Source: Maribacter cobaltidurans (lineage in GTDB: Bacteria > Bacteroidota > Bacteroidia > Flavobacteriales > Flavobacteriaceae). Taken from it: a stretch of 64,000 nucleotides of DNA. The position numbers and the translations under genes are program-made. The stretch is from positions 3,835,001 to 3,899,000 of the forward strand of contig NZ_CP022957.1 of the NCBI RefSeq assembly GCF_002269385.1. The letters run 5' to 3'. How positions within the stretch are numbered: position 1 is the first letter of the stretch; every line of letters begins with the position of its first letter. Below are positions 45,509-54,173 of this stretch, in pieces. Below the pieces are notes generated by a model that was not told the origin of the DNA, did no database searches, and saw only the letters and a program-made list of their open reading frames with translations.

Positions 45509-46297
45509 TTAGAGGTTCACAAAATTATCCAATTTCAAGGTCCAATCATAATTTTTATAATCAATATCGATGCCTTTTGTGGTAGGGATAAGATTTTGGT
45601 CCTTCAGGATATCCTTTACTCCGTCAACCCCGCCAAAATCTCCTCTAAACCAACTAAAAAGAGCCGTAACCATTACCTTTTTCTCAGCTGCATTGTAGTC
45701 CGTGGTTCGTTTAAGGTACTGAGCGGTTCCCTTCTTAAATTGCTGGTCCAATCGCTCCCATTCGTAAATGGCCACCGGCGGACAGTCCAACGCACCACAA
45801 TTGAGGGCAAAATGAATACGATAATCCGGTTCATCAACTCGTAGTCTTTTTTCAAATTCGCCCGGAAAAATTTTTCCAACAAATCCCAATCCATACTCCC
45901 ATTGGGATTTTCTAATGATACCGTGCTCAATTTTTTCAAAGGATATCGTTTCCCCAGCAATGGGAATTTGATCTTTTTTAAAGAATTCGCTTCGATCTTG
46001 GTACAAATCCGGATTTTTTTGAAGGATTACTTGGATATAGGCATTGTAGATGTTTACCCAAAAGGCCAATTTTTTGTCGTTCGTATCCAACGTTTTTTCC
46101 AGTACATCAATAGTGGTGCTTGATAAAATGTCCTGAATTTCTTGGGTACTTTCATTGTTTTTTATTCTATGGAGAAACTGCTCTGAAAGTTCGTTGAAAT
46201 CAATTTTCTCTTTTGGGGATTGGGCCTGTACGTTACCCTCATTAAATCCTAAAAATAGGATTATCAATAAACTATATAAATATTTTAATCGAATCAT
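45509..46297 (-). CDS. Exported DUF547 protein
   Basis: The protein has 262 residues with a signal peptide (1-26, ending VQAQ). The family features are present: KLAFWVNIYNAYIQVIL and HFALNCGALDCPPVAIY, which hold the conserved Asn/Tyr and Cys/His-like residues of DUF547. The fold may be a papain-like or transglutaminase relative, but no activity is established. It comes before the RND transporter gene and shares its probable ECF promoter. Confidence 0.88.
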   Translation of the reverse strand: MIRLKYLYSLLIILFLGFNEGNVQAQSPKEKIDFNELSEQFLHRIKNNESTQEIQDILSSTTIDVLEKTLDTNDKKLAFWVNIYNAYIQVILQKNPDLYQDRSEFFKKDQIPIAGETISFEKIEHGIIRKSQWEYGLGFVGKIFPGEFEKRLRVDEPDYRIHFALNCGALDCPPVAIYEWERLDQQFKKGTAQYLKRTTDYNAAEKKVMVTALFSWFRGDFGGVDGVKDILKDQNLIPTTKGIDIDYKNYDWTLKLDNFVNL

Positions 46298-46316
46298 ACT
46301 TATCTTTTTAACATAT

Positions 46317-46340
46317 ACGTAGTTGTATAGGGTAAGGTTT
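46317..46340 (-). promoter_or_regulatory. Probable ECF sigma promoter (AAC-N17-CGTA) of the DUF547/RND operon
   Basis: On the minus strand AAC (46340-46338) and CGTA (46320-46317) are 17 bases apart. The flank AAACCTT matches the site upstream of the glycosyltransferase gene. The CGTA element ends 19 bases before the start codon at 46297, so the leader would be very short. Confidence 0.48.
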
Positions 46341-46406
46341 TATATTAGGTCGTAAATAATCTTTAAACTTTCAGATATTATTTCTAGAATTGTAGTGCTT
46401 ATTTAA

Positions 46407-46430
46407 AACCTTTCGCAATCTATTTCCGTA
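46407..46430 (+). promoter_or_regulatory. Probable ECF sigma promoter (AAC-N17-CGTA) of the glycosyltransferase/VOC operon
   Basis: AAC at 46407-46409 and CGTA at 46427-46430 have the same 17-base spacing as the sites at 39879 and 46317. The start codon is at 46486. Confidence 0.5.
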
Positions 46431-46485
46431 GATTTAGCACATCCGTATATTAAATTACATTTTAGGGAATGATGTTTTTGCTTTT

Positions 46486-47187
46486 ATGATCAGTATAATT
46501 ATCCCAGCACATAAGGAAGCAGAGAATATTGACTTTTTAGTTCGAAAACTATCAGGTTTAAAGAAGAAGGAACACTTTGAAATATTGGTGGCGCTTTCTC
46601 CGGAAAGCCAGGCCAATTTTTGCAATGAAACCCTTGAAAATGCTATTGTTCTCCAGTGTCATAAGAAGGGTAGGGCATCACAGATGAACGAAGCGGCCAG
46701 AACAGCGAAGGGAGATGTCTTGGCATTTTTACATGCCGATGTAAGACCGCCTGAAACGTTTTTACTCGATATTAGAAGAACTATGGAGGAAGAATATGAT
46801 GCCGGATTCTTTTCGTATAGGTTTGACAAGGAAAGCCTGCCCTTGCGCATCAATTCCTATTTCACCGGCAAGAACGGTATTTTTACGGGGGGCGGTGACC
46901 AATGCCTTTTTATCAAGACAGAACTCTTCAATAGATTGGGACAATTTGATGAAACCCAAGTAGTGATGGAGGACTTTGAGTTTTTTAAACGCATAAAAAA
47001 GCATGGACTTAGATATAAAATTGTAAAAAACAACCTTATTGTATCCGCTAGAAAATACGATTCCAATTCCTATTTAAGAGTGAACCTGTCCAATTTACTG
47101 CTGGTTGTACTATTTAAAATGGGATATTCTAGCCAAAAATTAAAGACCCTGCATGATAAACTCATCAAAACACCCTATAACTCCTGA
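46486..47187 (+). CDS. Family 2 glycosyltransferase, TIGR04283 type
   Basis: The protein has 233 residues. It opens with ISIIIPAHKEAENI, and has HKKGRASQMNEAARTAKGDVLAFLHADVRPP, where HAD takes the place of the metal-binding DxD, then FTGGGDQCLFIK and MEDFEFFKRIK for acceptor binding. This is the pattern of the TIGR04283 group often found with radical-SAM or selenium-linked genes; those partners are not seen here. The next gene overlaps it by 35 bases. Donor and acceptor unknown. Confidence 0.87.
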   Translation: MISIIIPAHKEAENIDFLVRKLSGLKKKEHFEILVALSPESQANFCNETLENAIVLQCHKKGRASQMNEAARTAKGDVLAFLHADVRPPETFLLDIRRTMEEEYDAGFFSYRFDKESLPLRINSYFTGKNGIFTGGGDQCLFIKTELFNRLGQFDETQVVMEDFEFFKRIKKHGLRYKIVKNNLIVSARKYDSNSYLRVNLSNLLLVVLFKMGYSSQKLKTLHDKLIKTPYNS

Positions 47188-48241
47188 TATAATCAATGGC
47201 ATTCAGCAAGTAGGAATTGGTGTATCCGATACCAAGGCTGTTTTCAATTGGTACAGAAAGCATCTGGGGTTTGATATATTGTTATTTAAGGACGAAGCCC
47301 CGGCAACCCTTATGACCCGATACACCCAAGAAGAGGTCTGCCATAGAAATGCCTATCTATCCTTGAATATGCATGGAGGCGGGGGATTGGAAATTTGGCA
47401 ATTTACGAGTCGGACTCCGGAAAAGCCTAAAAACCCTATCATTTTAGGCGATTTGGGAATCAACGCGATGAAATTAAGAACCAACGACATTGAAGCCAGT
47501 TACGCCTCTTTAATGAAATTAAACCTTGAATACTTAACGGCACCCATCGTAAACAAGAAAACTGGAACTTCATTCTATTTTCAAGACCCTTGGGACAATT
47601 TGGTGGAGGTTGTACAGGATAGATATCGCTTTTCCAAAACAAAACAGAGTATTGGTGGTGTTCTGGGAGCCGTTATAGGAGTGTCACAGATTTCGGACGC
47701 TATCCGGTTTTATAAAGAATTATTAGGATATGGTAAAGTGCTAAGCGAAGAGACCATAAAAATTCCGCAGAATACGAACTCCGATAAAGCTGGCCTTTAT
47801 CGAAAAGTGGTATTGGCGCATTCAAGACCCAAAATAGGAGGCTTTGGAGAGTTATTGGGACCAACGCAAATAGAATTGCTGCAGGCCTTGGATAGGAATC
47901 CCATCAAAATTTTTGAGAATAGACTTTGGGGAGATTTGGGATATATTCATTTATGCTTTGATGTCCACGGTATGGAAAAGCTTAGGGAACGAGCGACAAG
48001 ATTGGGTTATCCTTTTACTGTGGATAGTGCCAATAGTTTTGATATGGGGGATGCGGCAGGCCATTTTAGCTATGTAGAAGATCCGGATGGAACCTTGATA
48101 GAGTTTGTGGAAACCCATAAGGTTCCCATTTTTAAACCATTGGGACTGTACTTGAACTTAAAAAACCGAAATCCGACCAAACCCTTGCCAAAATGGTTGG
48201 TAAGGACATTGGGCTTTCATAGAATATCCAAGGATATTTAA
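47153..48241 (+). CDS. VOC-family protein with two glyoxalase-like domains
   Basis: The protein has 362 residues. Two VOC units are visible: about 15-155 (GIQQVGIGVSDTKAVFNWYR and DPWDNLVEVVQD) and about 170-325 (GVIGVSQISDAIRFYKELLG and YVEDPDGTLIEFVETHK). Metal ligands of the usual His/Glu type are present in parts. The family covers glyoxalases, dioxygenases and epimerases. The start lies inside the glycosyltransferase gene, so the two genes are coupled. Confidence 0.85.
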   Translation: MINSSKHPITPDIINGIQQVGIGVSDTKAVFNWYRKHLGFDILLFKDEAPATLMTRYTQEEVCHRNAYLSLNMHGGGGLEIWQFTSRTPEKPKNPIILGDLGINAMKLRTNDIEASYASLMKLNLEYLTAPIVNKKTGTSFYFQDPWDNLVEVVQDRYRFSKTKQSIGGVLGAVIGVSQISDAIRFYKELLGYGKVLSEETIKIPQNTNSDKAGLYRKVVLAHSRPKIGGFGELLGPTQIELLQALDRNPIKIFENRLWGDLGYIHLCFDVHGMEKLRERATRLGYPFTVDSANSFDMGDAAGHFSYVEDPDGTLIEFVETHKVPIFKPLGLYLNLKNRNPTKPLPKWLVRTLGFHRISKDI

Positions 48242-48250
48242 TCCTCTAAG

Positions 48251-48436
48251 TTACTCTTTCCCCTTGGTTGTTCTAATTAATCCTATTCCCGAAAAGAAAA
48301 ATATTCCGCCCAATACGGCATAAACAATCAAAGCCTTTGTAGTTCCCGTGCTATTGGCAAATAAAATAGCGGCATATACCAAACCACCAATGCCTAGCAA
48401 TGTGAGAATGGTTCCGAAGAGTTTCTTTAAATCCAT
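48251..48436 (-). CDS. Small two-helix membrane protein
   Basis: The protein has 61 residues and two hydrophobic helices (about 8-26 and 34-53) joined by a short polar loop. The tail is RTTKGKE. Similar small proteins are common in Flavobacteriaceae and have no assigned function. It is convergent with the VOC gene (9-base gap) and lies downstream of the anti-sigma gene by 54 bases, so it may be part of that transcript. Confidence 0.78.
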   Translation of the reverse strand: MDLKKLFGTILTLLGIGGLVYAAILFANSTGTTKALIVYAVLGGIFFFSGIGLIRTTKGKE

Positions 48437-48490
48437 GGTGGAAAAATAGTAAATTTTCCAATATTCAAAAGCTGTTTGGAATCGATTTAT

Positions 48491-49291
48491 TTAGGATGTG
48501 GAGACAACACCCAAGGCATATAATTGCTCTAAAGTAGGGGATTTGCTACCTCCGGCGGGTTCCAAGGTTATACCAAAGGCCTCGGAATCGTTAGGATTAT
48601 TTAGAGCAAATACCTTGTTGTCATCCGTGGCAAAATCTTCCAATAATCCCATACTTGTTGGAGTCAAGGGTGAAAGTTTTAGCGACCAGACCTGATAGAC
48701 AAAACCATTGGGTGGTTCAGGCAAACCTTGGGCATCTATAAAAACCTTTTCTTCCTGCTTGTTCCAGTACGCCTTAGCATAGGAGGACGGTGATACTTCT
48801 TGTCCGCCCAATGGAATTACGGAAATATCCTTGTCCCTTAAGGTGTTCAATAAATCCTGGGTTTTTTCCAGGGAAGCATCAGAATCTGCAATTTGTTGTT
48901 CCAATTGCTGATTTTGTTGTTCTACGAGCTGAATTTCAGATTTTAAATTCTCATTTTGAGTATAAACCCAGAATAAGCCAATAGCCAGTAGTATGGAAGC
49001 GGCCCAACCTAAATAAGCCGTCCAATTAGAAGTTTCCTTTTTCAGAGGAATCACTTTGGTATCGGATTCCAAGTTGTCCAATTTAGGTTTTAGCGTATCA
49101 AAAGAATACGGATTCACGGAACTACTTTTTCGAGTCAATTCCAAAATGGCATTCTCAATGGCTAGTATTTCAACCATGATTTCAGGATATTCCTGTGCAT
49201 AGGCAGCTACCTCCAGATTTTCTTTCTCTGTAAGAACACCTGCAACATAAAGTTCCAATATCCCTGACGCTATGTATTCTTGAACATTCAT
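48491..49291 (-). CDS. Anti-sigma factor, RskA-like
   Basis: The protein has 266 residues. The N-terminal cytoplasmic part (about 1-80) begins with the sigma-binding helical segment (NVQEYIASGILELYVAGVLTEKE). One membrane helix follows at about 87-107, then a coiled segment with Gln-rich repeats, and a RskA-type C-terminal domain (WNKQEEKVFIDAQGLPEPP, GFVYQVWSLK). It begins directly after the stop of the ECF sigma gene. It holds the sigma factor until an envelope signal is received. Confidence 0.9.
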   Translation of the reverse strand: MNVQEYIASGILELYVAGVLTEKENLEVAAYAQEYPEIMVEILAIENAILELTRKSSSVNPYSFDTLKPKLDNLESDTKVIPLKKETSNWTAYLGWAASILLAIGLFWVYTQNENLKSEIQLVEQQNQQLEQQIADSDASLEKTQDLLNTLRDKDISVIPLGGQEVSPSSYAKAYWNKQEEKVFIDAQGLPEPPNGFVYQVWSLKLSPLTPTSMGLLEDFATDDNKVFALNNPNDSEAFGITLEPAGGSKSPTLEQLYALGVVSTS

Positions 49292-49846
49292 TTATTTTAC
49301 TTCCATGTTTTCCCTGAGTTTGGAGATACAGCTTCTATTCCTTGTTTTTACGGTTCCTACTGGTATGGCCAATTCCTCGGCAGCTTCTTTTTGGGTATAT
49401 CCCCTAAAATAAAGCAGTTCTATGATTTGAACACATTTTTTCTTTAGACTTTGTACCAACTTTTTAAGACCTTTTGTATCTATAGTAGCATTACTTTCGT
49501 CCTCCTTACTTTCCAAAACACTTACGAAGTAGTCTGCGGAAAGGTTCTTTTTTTCATTTTTATACGACCTACTACGTATTTCATCGATGGCCGCATTCCT
49601 GGCAATATTTAAAATCCAAGTAAAAAACCTTCCTTTTGATGCATTATAGCTATCGGAATTATTCCAAATTTTCACGAAAACATCCTGACAGATTTCTTGG
49701 GAGCGACCTTCGTTCTTAACAATCGTATTAATGACTCCGCAAATATTTTGCGCATACATACCATAAAGTGTTTCAAAAGCGGAAGCATCCTTCTTTTGAA
49801 ATTTTTCGACTAATAGGTCTAATTGCATGGATGTGAATTTAGCCAT
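49292..49846 (-). CDS. ECF-type RNA polymerase sigma factor
   Basis: The protein has 184 residues. Region 2 (about 25-95) has the DVFVKIWNNSDSYNASKGRFFTW-like core and the linker leads to region 4 (about 125-180) with GYTQKEAAEELAIPVGTVKTR as the HTH. It is next to the RskA-like anti-sigma with no gap, so they act as a pair. Three AAC-N17-CGTA motifs at neighbouring operons are its probable targets. No such motif is seen directly upstream of the sigma gene itself. Confidence 0.94.
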   Translation of the reverse strand: MAKFTSMQLDLLVEKFQKKDASAFETLYGMYAQNICGVINTIVKNEGRSQEICQDVFVKIWNNSDSYNASKGRFFTWILNIARNAAIDEIRSRSYKNEKKNLSADYFVSVLESKEDESNATIDTKGLKKLVQSLKKKCVQIIELLYFRGYTQKEAAEELAIPVGTVKTRNRSCISKLRENMEVK

Positions 49847-49852
49847 TAAAAA

Positions 49853-49884
49853 TAAAAAAAGCCACCTCTTAAGATGGCTTTTAT
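49853..49884 (-). terminator. Intrinsic terminator of the Cu-Zn SOD gene
   Basis: On the minus strand AAAAGCCA pairs with TGGCTTTT (49857-49864 with 49875-49882), followed by a T-rich stretch. It lies just after the SOD stop and before the sigma start, and separates the two transcripts. Confidence 0.8.
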
Positions 49885-49901
49885 ACTATTTAATTTTAAT
49901 C

Positions 49902-50492
49902 CTATTGAATAATGCCGGTACAACTTACACGGGCCCCTGCGGCGCCACTTGGCTGACTAGTGAAATCGTCTGCTCCTTGGTGCACGATTACGGCCTTGCC
50001 TATAATGTTTTTGTTTTCGTCATCACAACCCATACACCATTCTGAGGTTGAAAATTCAACTGTGGCATTGCCATCAGCATCTGCGGTAAAATTACCAATA
50101 TCACCTTTATGATATCCTTCGCTAGACCCCCATTTACCATGTGGTTCATTGGTTGGATTCCAGTGTCCCCCGGCCGATGTTCCATCTGCAGCGGAACAAT
50201 CTGCGGTTTGGTGAATATGAATGGCATGTTCTCCTTCTGACAGACCGGAGAAGGTTGCCATCATTTTAACTTCACCATCCTCTTCGGTAAAGGTCACTTC
50301 ACCTTGAACACCGCTATCGCTCTTGGGCTCCATCATAAATTTAACGGTTTCCACTTCTTCCTCTTGAGTCATTTCCTCCATGGTCTCTTCCATTTCATCG
50401 GCAGCTTCATTGGACTCTTTTTTTACTTCTTTACAATTTATGACCGCAATTAAAGCCAGTGCGGCCAAGGGAAATTTTATTACTCTTTTCAT
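49902..50492 (-). CDS. sodC: Cu-Zn superoxide dismutase lipoprotein
   Basis: The protein has 196 residues with lipidation at Cys20 (AVINC). An acidic Glu/Met-rich linker covers 28-50. Copper ligands are His92, His94, His110 and His171. Zinc ligands are His110, His118, His128 and Asp131. The guiding arginine is Arg188 in GAAGARVSC, and a disulfide would join Cys99 and Cys191. All key residues are present, so the enzyme should convert superoxide in the periplasm. An extra CxxC (Cys153, Cys156) in the segment EWCMGCDDENKN is less usual. Monocistronic, with a terminator after it. Confidence 0.93.
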   Translation of the reverse strand: MKRVIKFPLAALALIAVINCKEVKKESNEAADEMEETMEEMTQEEEVETVKFMMEPKSDSGVQGEVTFTEEDGEVKMMATFSGLSEGEHAIHIHQTADCSAADGTSAGGHWNPTNEPHGKWGSSEGYHKGDIGNFTADADGNATVEFSTSEWCMGCDDENKNIIGKAVIVHQGADDFTSQPSGAAGARVSCTGIIQ

Positions 50493-50612
50493 CTATTTAG
50501 GTTTTAAAGTTTTCTATTTGTTAAAATTAAGAAATTCCTAGCGCTATATGAACTCATACGCCAATCATTTTAACAGTATTCAGAAGAATAACGGTATTGG
50601 GACTAAATCACA

Positions 50613-51311
50613 CTATTTAAATAGCTTGCGCAAGTCGGGATTATAAAAAACGGCCACCTGTAATCGATCATAATTGATTGTCCTAAAATGATTTTTAAGA
50701 TATCCGGCTTGAACGCTTAGGTTATTGGTTACATTGAGTCCGACTGCTGCATACAATCGGTTTTGATCAAAGGCTTCGTTCTGTAGATTTATAAAAAGTT
50801 CATCGTAGAAATTCAAAAAAAGAATGTCCGTTAGAGGTACTGTCATCTGTAACCGATAGCGGGCACGGTGTTCAACTCTTTCATCAAAAAAAGGACTATT
50901 TTTATTTTCAAGGGTTATAAAACGTTGTTCCAATCTATAGCGATGTTCGAATAACAATTCCCAAACCTTGTTTTTAAGAATAAATTGCTGAAATATTCTA
51001 TTCTCAGAAATTTTGTTCACCAAATTCTCGTTGCCCTCAAAAGTGGGGTCGGTAAGAATGTAGGCATACCCTACGGTAGCAATGGCATTGTCATCAATGT
51101 GATAATTGAGTCCGGTCCGTAGTAACAATTGATTGAAGTTTTTTGCCTGTTCAAAATATCTAAGCTGTGCTTCTGTATGGATGCTCCACTTGTCCGCAAT
51201 CTGATTGGTGCCAAAATACATATGCCAACTTCCCAGTTTGTCTTGCCCATTATCTTGGCCCAAGGCCGAAGTCACAACAATACCCAATACAACAATTAGT
51301 AATCTCCTCAT
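50613..51311 (-). CDS. DUF2490 outer-membrane beta-barrel protein
   Basis: The protein has 232 residues. Signal peptide 1-18 (ending ALGQ). Alternating aromatic and polar beta-strands follow (WHMYFGTNQIADKWSIHTEAQLRYFEQ and HRYRLEQRFI), and the C-terminus is rich in aromatic strands, all typical of DUF2490. Cargo unknown. It is separated from the S9 peptidase gene by 53 bases on the same strand. Confidence 0.87.
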   Translation of the reverse strand: MRRLLIVVLGIVVTSALGQDNGQDKLGSWHMYFGTNQIADKWSIHTEAQLRYFEQAKNFNQLLLRTGLNYHIDDNAIATVGYAYILTDPTFEGNENLVNKISENRIFQQFILKNKVWELLFEHRYRLEQRFITLENKNSPFFDERVEHRARYRLQMTVPLTDILFLNFYDELFINLQNEAFDQNRLYAAVGLNVTNNLSVQAGYLKNHFRTINYDRLQVAVFYNPDLRKLFK

Positions 51312-51364
51312 AAATATGCCTGATTCTATATTTAAAAATTCAAGTCTTGAAATTAGACCTTTAA

Positions 51365-53308
51365 TTAAATATCGCTTTCCATAGATTCACCGTCCTTAAT
51401 GGGCGTACCTGCGTCGCCCTTTAGATAGACATCCAAAAATTGTAGTACCCTGCTGTAGGCCTCGATCTGATTTTCCTTTTTTACGAATCCATGGCCTTCA
51501 TCCTCAAATAGCACGTATTCCACGGGAACGCCATTTTTTTTGACCCCGGCAACAATTTCATCCGACTCTACCTGGAGCACTCTGGGGTCCTTGGATCCTT
51601 GCAGTACAATGAGGGGCTTGGTCACCTTGTCCGTATGGAACAAGGGTGAGATTGCTTTGAGACGGACGGAATCCGCACTATTGGGATCACCCAGTTCCAA
51701 ATACAGGGCGTCCTTAAAGGATTCCCACCAGGGTGGAATGCTTCGTAACGTCCTGATCCAGTTGGTTACACCAAAAAGATTCACACCTACGGCAAACTCT
51801 TCTGGAGTATAGGTCAATGCGGCCATCGTCATATAACCTCCGTAGGAACCACCAATAATTCCTATTTTTTCAGCATCTATTTCCGGTTGTGAGGCCAGCC
51901 AATTCTTGCCTTCCACACAGTCCTTAAGATCCTTATCACCATGGTTTAGGTCGTCCATTTTATAAAAGGACTTCCCGTAACCACTACTTCCACGGTTATT
52001 TACTGCTAATACGGCATAACCATGGTTGACCAAATACTGGATAAAAGAACTGAAATTTTGTCTGGACTGCCCTCCTGGACCTCCATGGACCCAAACTAAA
52101 GCAGGTACCTTGCTATCTACCGAAGCCTGTTTCGGCTTATAGTAAATGGCCGGAATTTCCAATCCATCAAAGGATTTGTACCGAATTACTTCGGCCGTAA
52201 CCAAGTCGTCCTGTTCTATTTCCGGGTTTAACACATGGGTCAATTGTTTTTGCTCCTTGGTCTCTAAATTATAAACATATAGATTGCTAGGTGTTTGTGA
52301 ACCTCCGGCATAGAATCGCATCCATTTTTCATCATCAGAAAAACCAACGTTGGTAATGTCCATATTTGGAAAGGAAGGAAGTTCTATATTTTTTCCCGTG
52401 GCCGTTTCCATCACCTCAATGGTGTTTTTCGCATCTTCGTTGATATAGGTTACCTGATAGGTTCCGTTTTCGGTAAAATAACTGCCCATGATATCCCAAT
52501 CGCGCTCCATGACCTTGGTTCGTTCTCCGGTTGCAATATCATACTTCATCAGATAGGAAAATTCATTGTCCAAATCAGTTGTATAGTAAAGTGCACTGTT
52601 GTCCGGTGAAAAATCCTGACTACTATTTGCACTTTGTTCCTCATTGATCTGGGTTTGGGTCTTGGCCTGTAAATTATATAAAAACAGGTCGGAATCGTTG
52701 GTGTTTATGGATTTTGAGAGTGAAAGATACTTTTCGTCATCGCTTAAATCCCCAATATCAAATCCGTCATCGTTTTTATAGATCATCTTTGGAGTATAGT
52801 TGAGAAAATCCATTTGGTAAAGATCCATGAATCGGGAATCCCGTTTGTTGGAGGTAAAAAAGAAACTTTTCTTGTCCTCCGCCCAAGAATGAAAACTGGC
52901 CCTAGCGCCTGTATCCGGAGTAAGATCCGTGATACTACCATTGAGGTTTTTGATATAGATATGGTAGATTTCGTCCCCGTTACCGTCCATCCTAAAGAGC
53001 ATGCGGTCATCTTTCGGGAAATAGGAAATAGCGAATACCGAAGAACTGTCCGATTGGGTAACGGGCATCATTTCACCTCCTTCCAAGGGAACGGTGTACA
53101 TGTTATAAATTCCGGAGCGGTTGCTAGAAATTAAAAGCTTGGAGTTGTCGTGTGAAAAACTTCCACCGCCTATGGCCTCATTGTCCATCATTTGTTCAAT
53201 GGTATAGGACTTAACTTTTTTGGACATTGAGTTACCCGAGTTTTCCTTGGTTTCCTCCTTGCAGCCCCAAACGAGGGCTAAAATCAATAATATGGCAATT
53301 TTTTTCAT
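51365..53308 (-). CDS. S9-family prolyl oligopeptidase-type lipoprotein
   Basis: The protein has 647 residues. Lipobox LALVWGC (Cys16). An N-terminal beta-propeller with WD40/PD40-like blades spans about 40-370. The alpha/beta-hydrolase catalytic part has the nucleophile Ser488 in GGSYGGYM, Asp574 in GSKDPRV and His606 in DEGHGF, so the triad is complete. Preference is for short proline-containing peptides in this family. It is expected at the inner face of the outer membrane or periplasm. Probably one transcript with DUF2490. Confidence 0.94.
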   Translation of the reverse strand: MKKIAILLILALVWGCKEETKENSGNSMSKKVKSYTIEQMMDNEAIGGGSFSHDNSKLLISSNRSGIYNMYTVPLEGGEMMPVTQSDSSSVFAISYFPKDDRMLFRMDGNGDEIYHIYIKNLNGSITDLTPDTGARASFHSWAEDKKSFFFTSNKRDSRFMDLYQMDFLNYTPKMIYKNDDGFDIGDLSDDEKYLSLSKSINTNDSDLFLYNLQAKTQTQINEEQSANSSQDFSPDNSALYYTTDLDNEFSYLMKYDIATGERTKVMERDWDIMGSYFTENGTYQVTYINEDAKNTIEVMETATGKNIELPSFPNMDITNVGFSDDEKWMRFYAGGSQTPSNLYVYNLETKEQKQLTHVLNPEIEQDDLVTAEVIRYKSFDGLEIPAIYYKPKQASVDSKVPALVWVHGGPGGQSRQNFSSFIQYLVNHGYAVLAVNNRGSSGYGKSFYKMDDLNHGDKDLKDCVEGKNWLASQPEIDAEKIGIIGGSYGGYMTMAALTYTPEEFAVGVNLFGVTNWIRTLRSIPPWWESFKDALYLELGDPNSADSVRLKAISPLFHTDKVTKPLIVLQGSKDPRVLQVESDEIVAGVKKNGVPVEYVLFEDEGHGFVKKENQIEAYSRVLQFLDVYLKGDAGTPIKDGESMESDI

Positions 53309-53455
53309 GGTTAAGGTTTTAGATTGATGTATGCTAATATGGAACCGACACCTTGATTTTATCGGCCTGTTTAAAGATAAGGGAAAAGTGTTGGAGTACC
53401 TTCTAAAACTATGAGAACTTGGCCTTTCAAAACTTTAAAACAACGGACCGGGGCT

Positions 53456-54046
53456 TCACTTTTTTTCAAAAATCCCGAAGAGCTCGTTGCCCTGTCTTGG
53501 GGGAATGGAGTTGTAACAGGGTTCAAAAGTGATGGTTTTAAAATAAGGTTCCAAATAGTTGAGGTACAGATCCTTATTTCCGCCAAAAGGTCGTTTTTCC
53601 ATATTGCCCGTCAGGGGAAAATTAAACCAGACCCCGGCCAAAATTCCTTTGGGTTTTAGCAATCGATGCATTTGCTTCGCGTAATTGCTTCGGTTCTCAT
53701 TGGTAGGAACAAACGAGCAAAAGAAGGTCTGCTCCAAGATCAAATCATATTGTCCCTTGTGTGTAAAAAAATCCTCGTTTAAAAGCTGAGCTTCGGGAAA
53801 TTGAGGATTTCTTTTTTTAAAACTTTCCAGTGGCACTTCAGAAATATCCAATACATGAACATTTTTAAATCCTTGCCGATACAGATATTCGGCTTCATAG
53901 GCATTGCCTGCACCGGGTATGAGAATGGTCATTTGTTTATCGTTCAGTTGATCGGCAAATTCCATTATAGGGGTGGAAGGATGGCCAATGTTCCATCCCG
54001 TTTCTTTGGCCTCATAGCGTTGGTCCCAATAGGTCTTTTCATCCAT
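53456..54046 (-). CDS. TPMT-superfamily SAM-dependent methyltransferase
   Basis: The protein has 196 residues. It starts with YWDQRYEAKETGWNIGHPS, as in thiopurine methyltransferase-like proteins. Motif I is ILIPGAGNAYEAEYL, followed by VHVLDISE (acid for SAM ribose) and YDLILEQTFFCSF. Substrate may be a thiol, selenium or small acid; not determinable. It is divergent from the tricorn gene at 54174 (127-bp gap). Cytoplasmic. Confidence 0.9.
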   Translation of the reverse strand: MDEKTYWDQRYEAKETGWNIGHPSTPIMEFADQLNDKQMTILIPGAGNAYEAEYLYRQGFKNVHVLDISEVPLESFKKRNPQFPEAQLLNEDFFTHKGQYDLILEQTFFCSFVPTNENRSNYAKQMHRLLKPKGILAGVWFNFPLTGNMEKRPFGGNKDLYLNYLEPYFKTITFEPCYNSIPPRQGNELFGIFEKK

Positions 54047-54173
54047 GGTATAGCGTTATTGAATGCTAAATTAGGAACAATTTGCAATGCCATCCTGAAT
54101 TCTCTACCGGATATACAAATTATGATTCCGTTCATACACTTTTTACTTATCTTGGCCCGATTAAATTCCAAGC

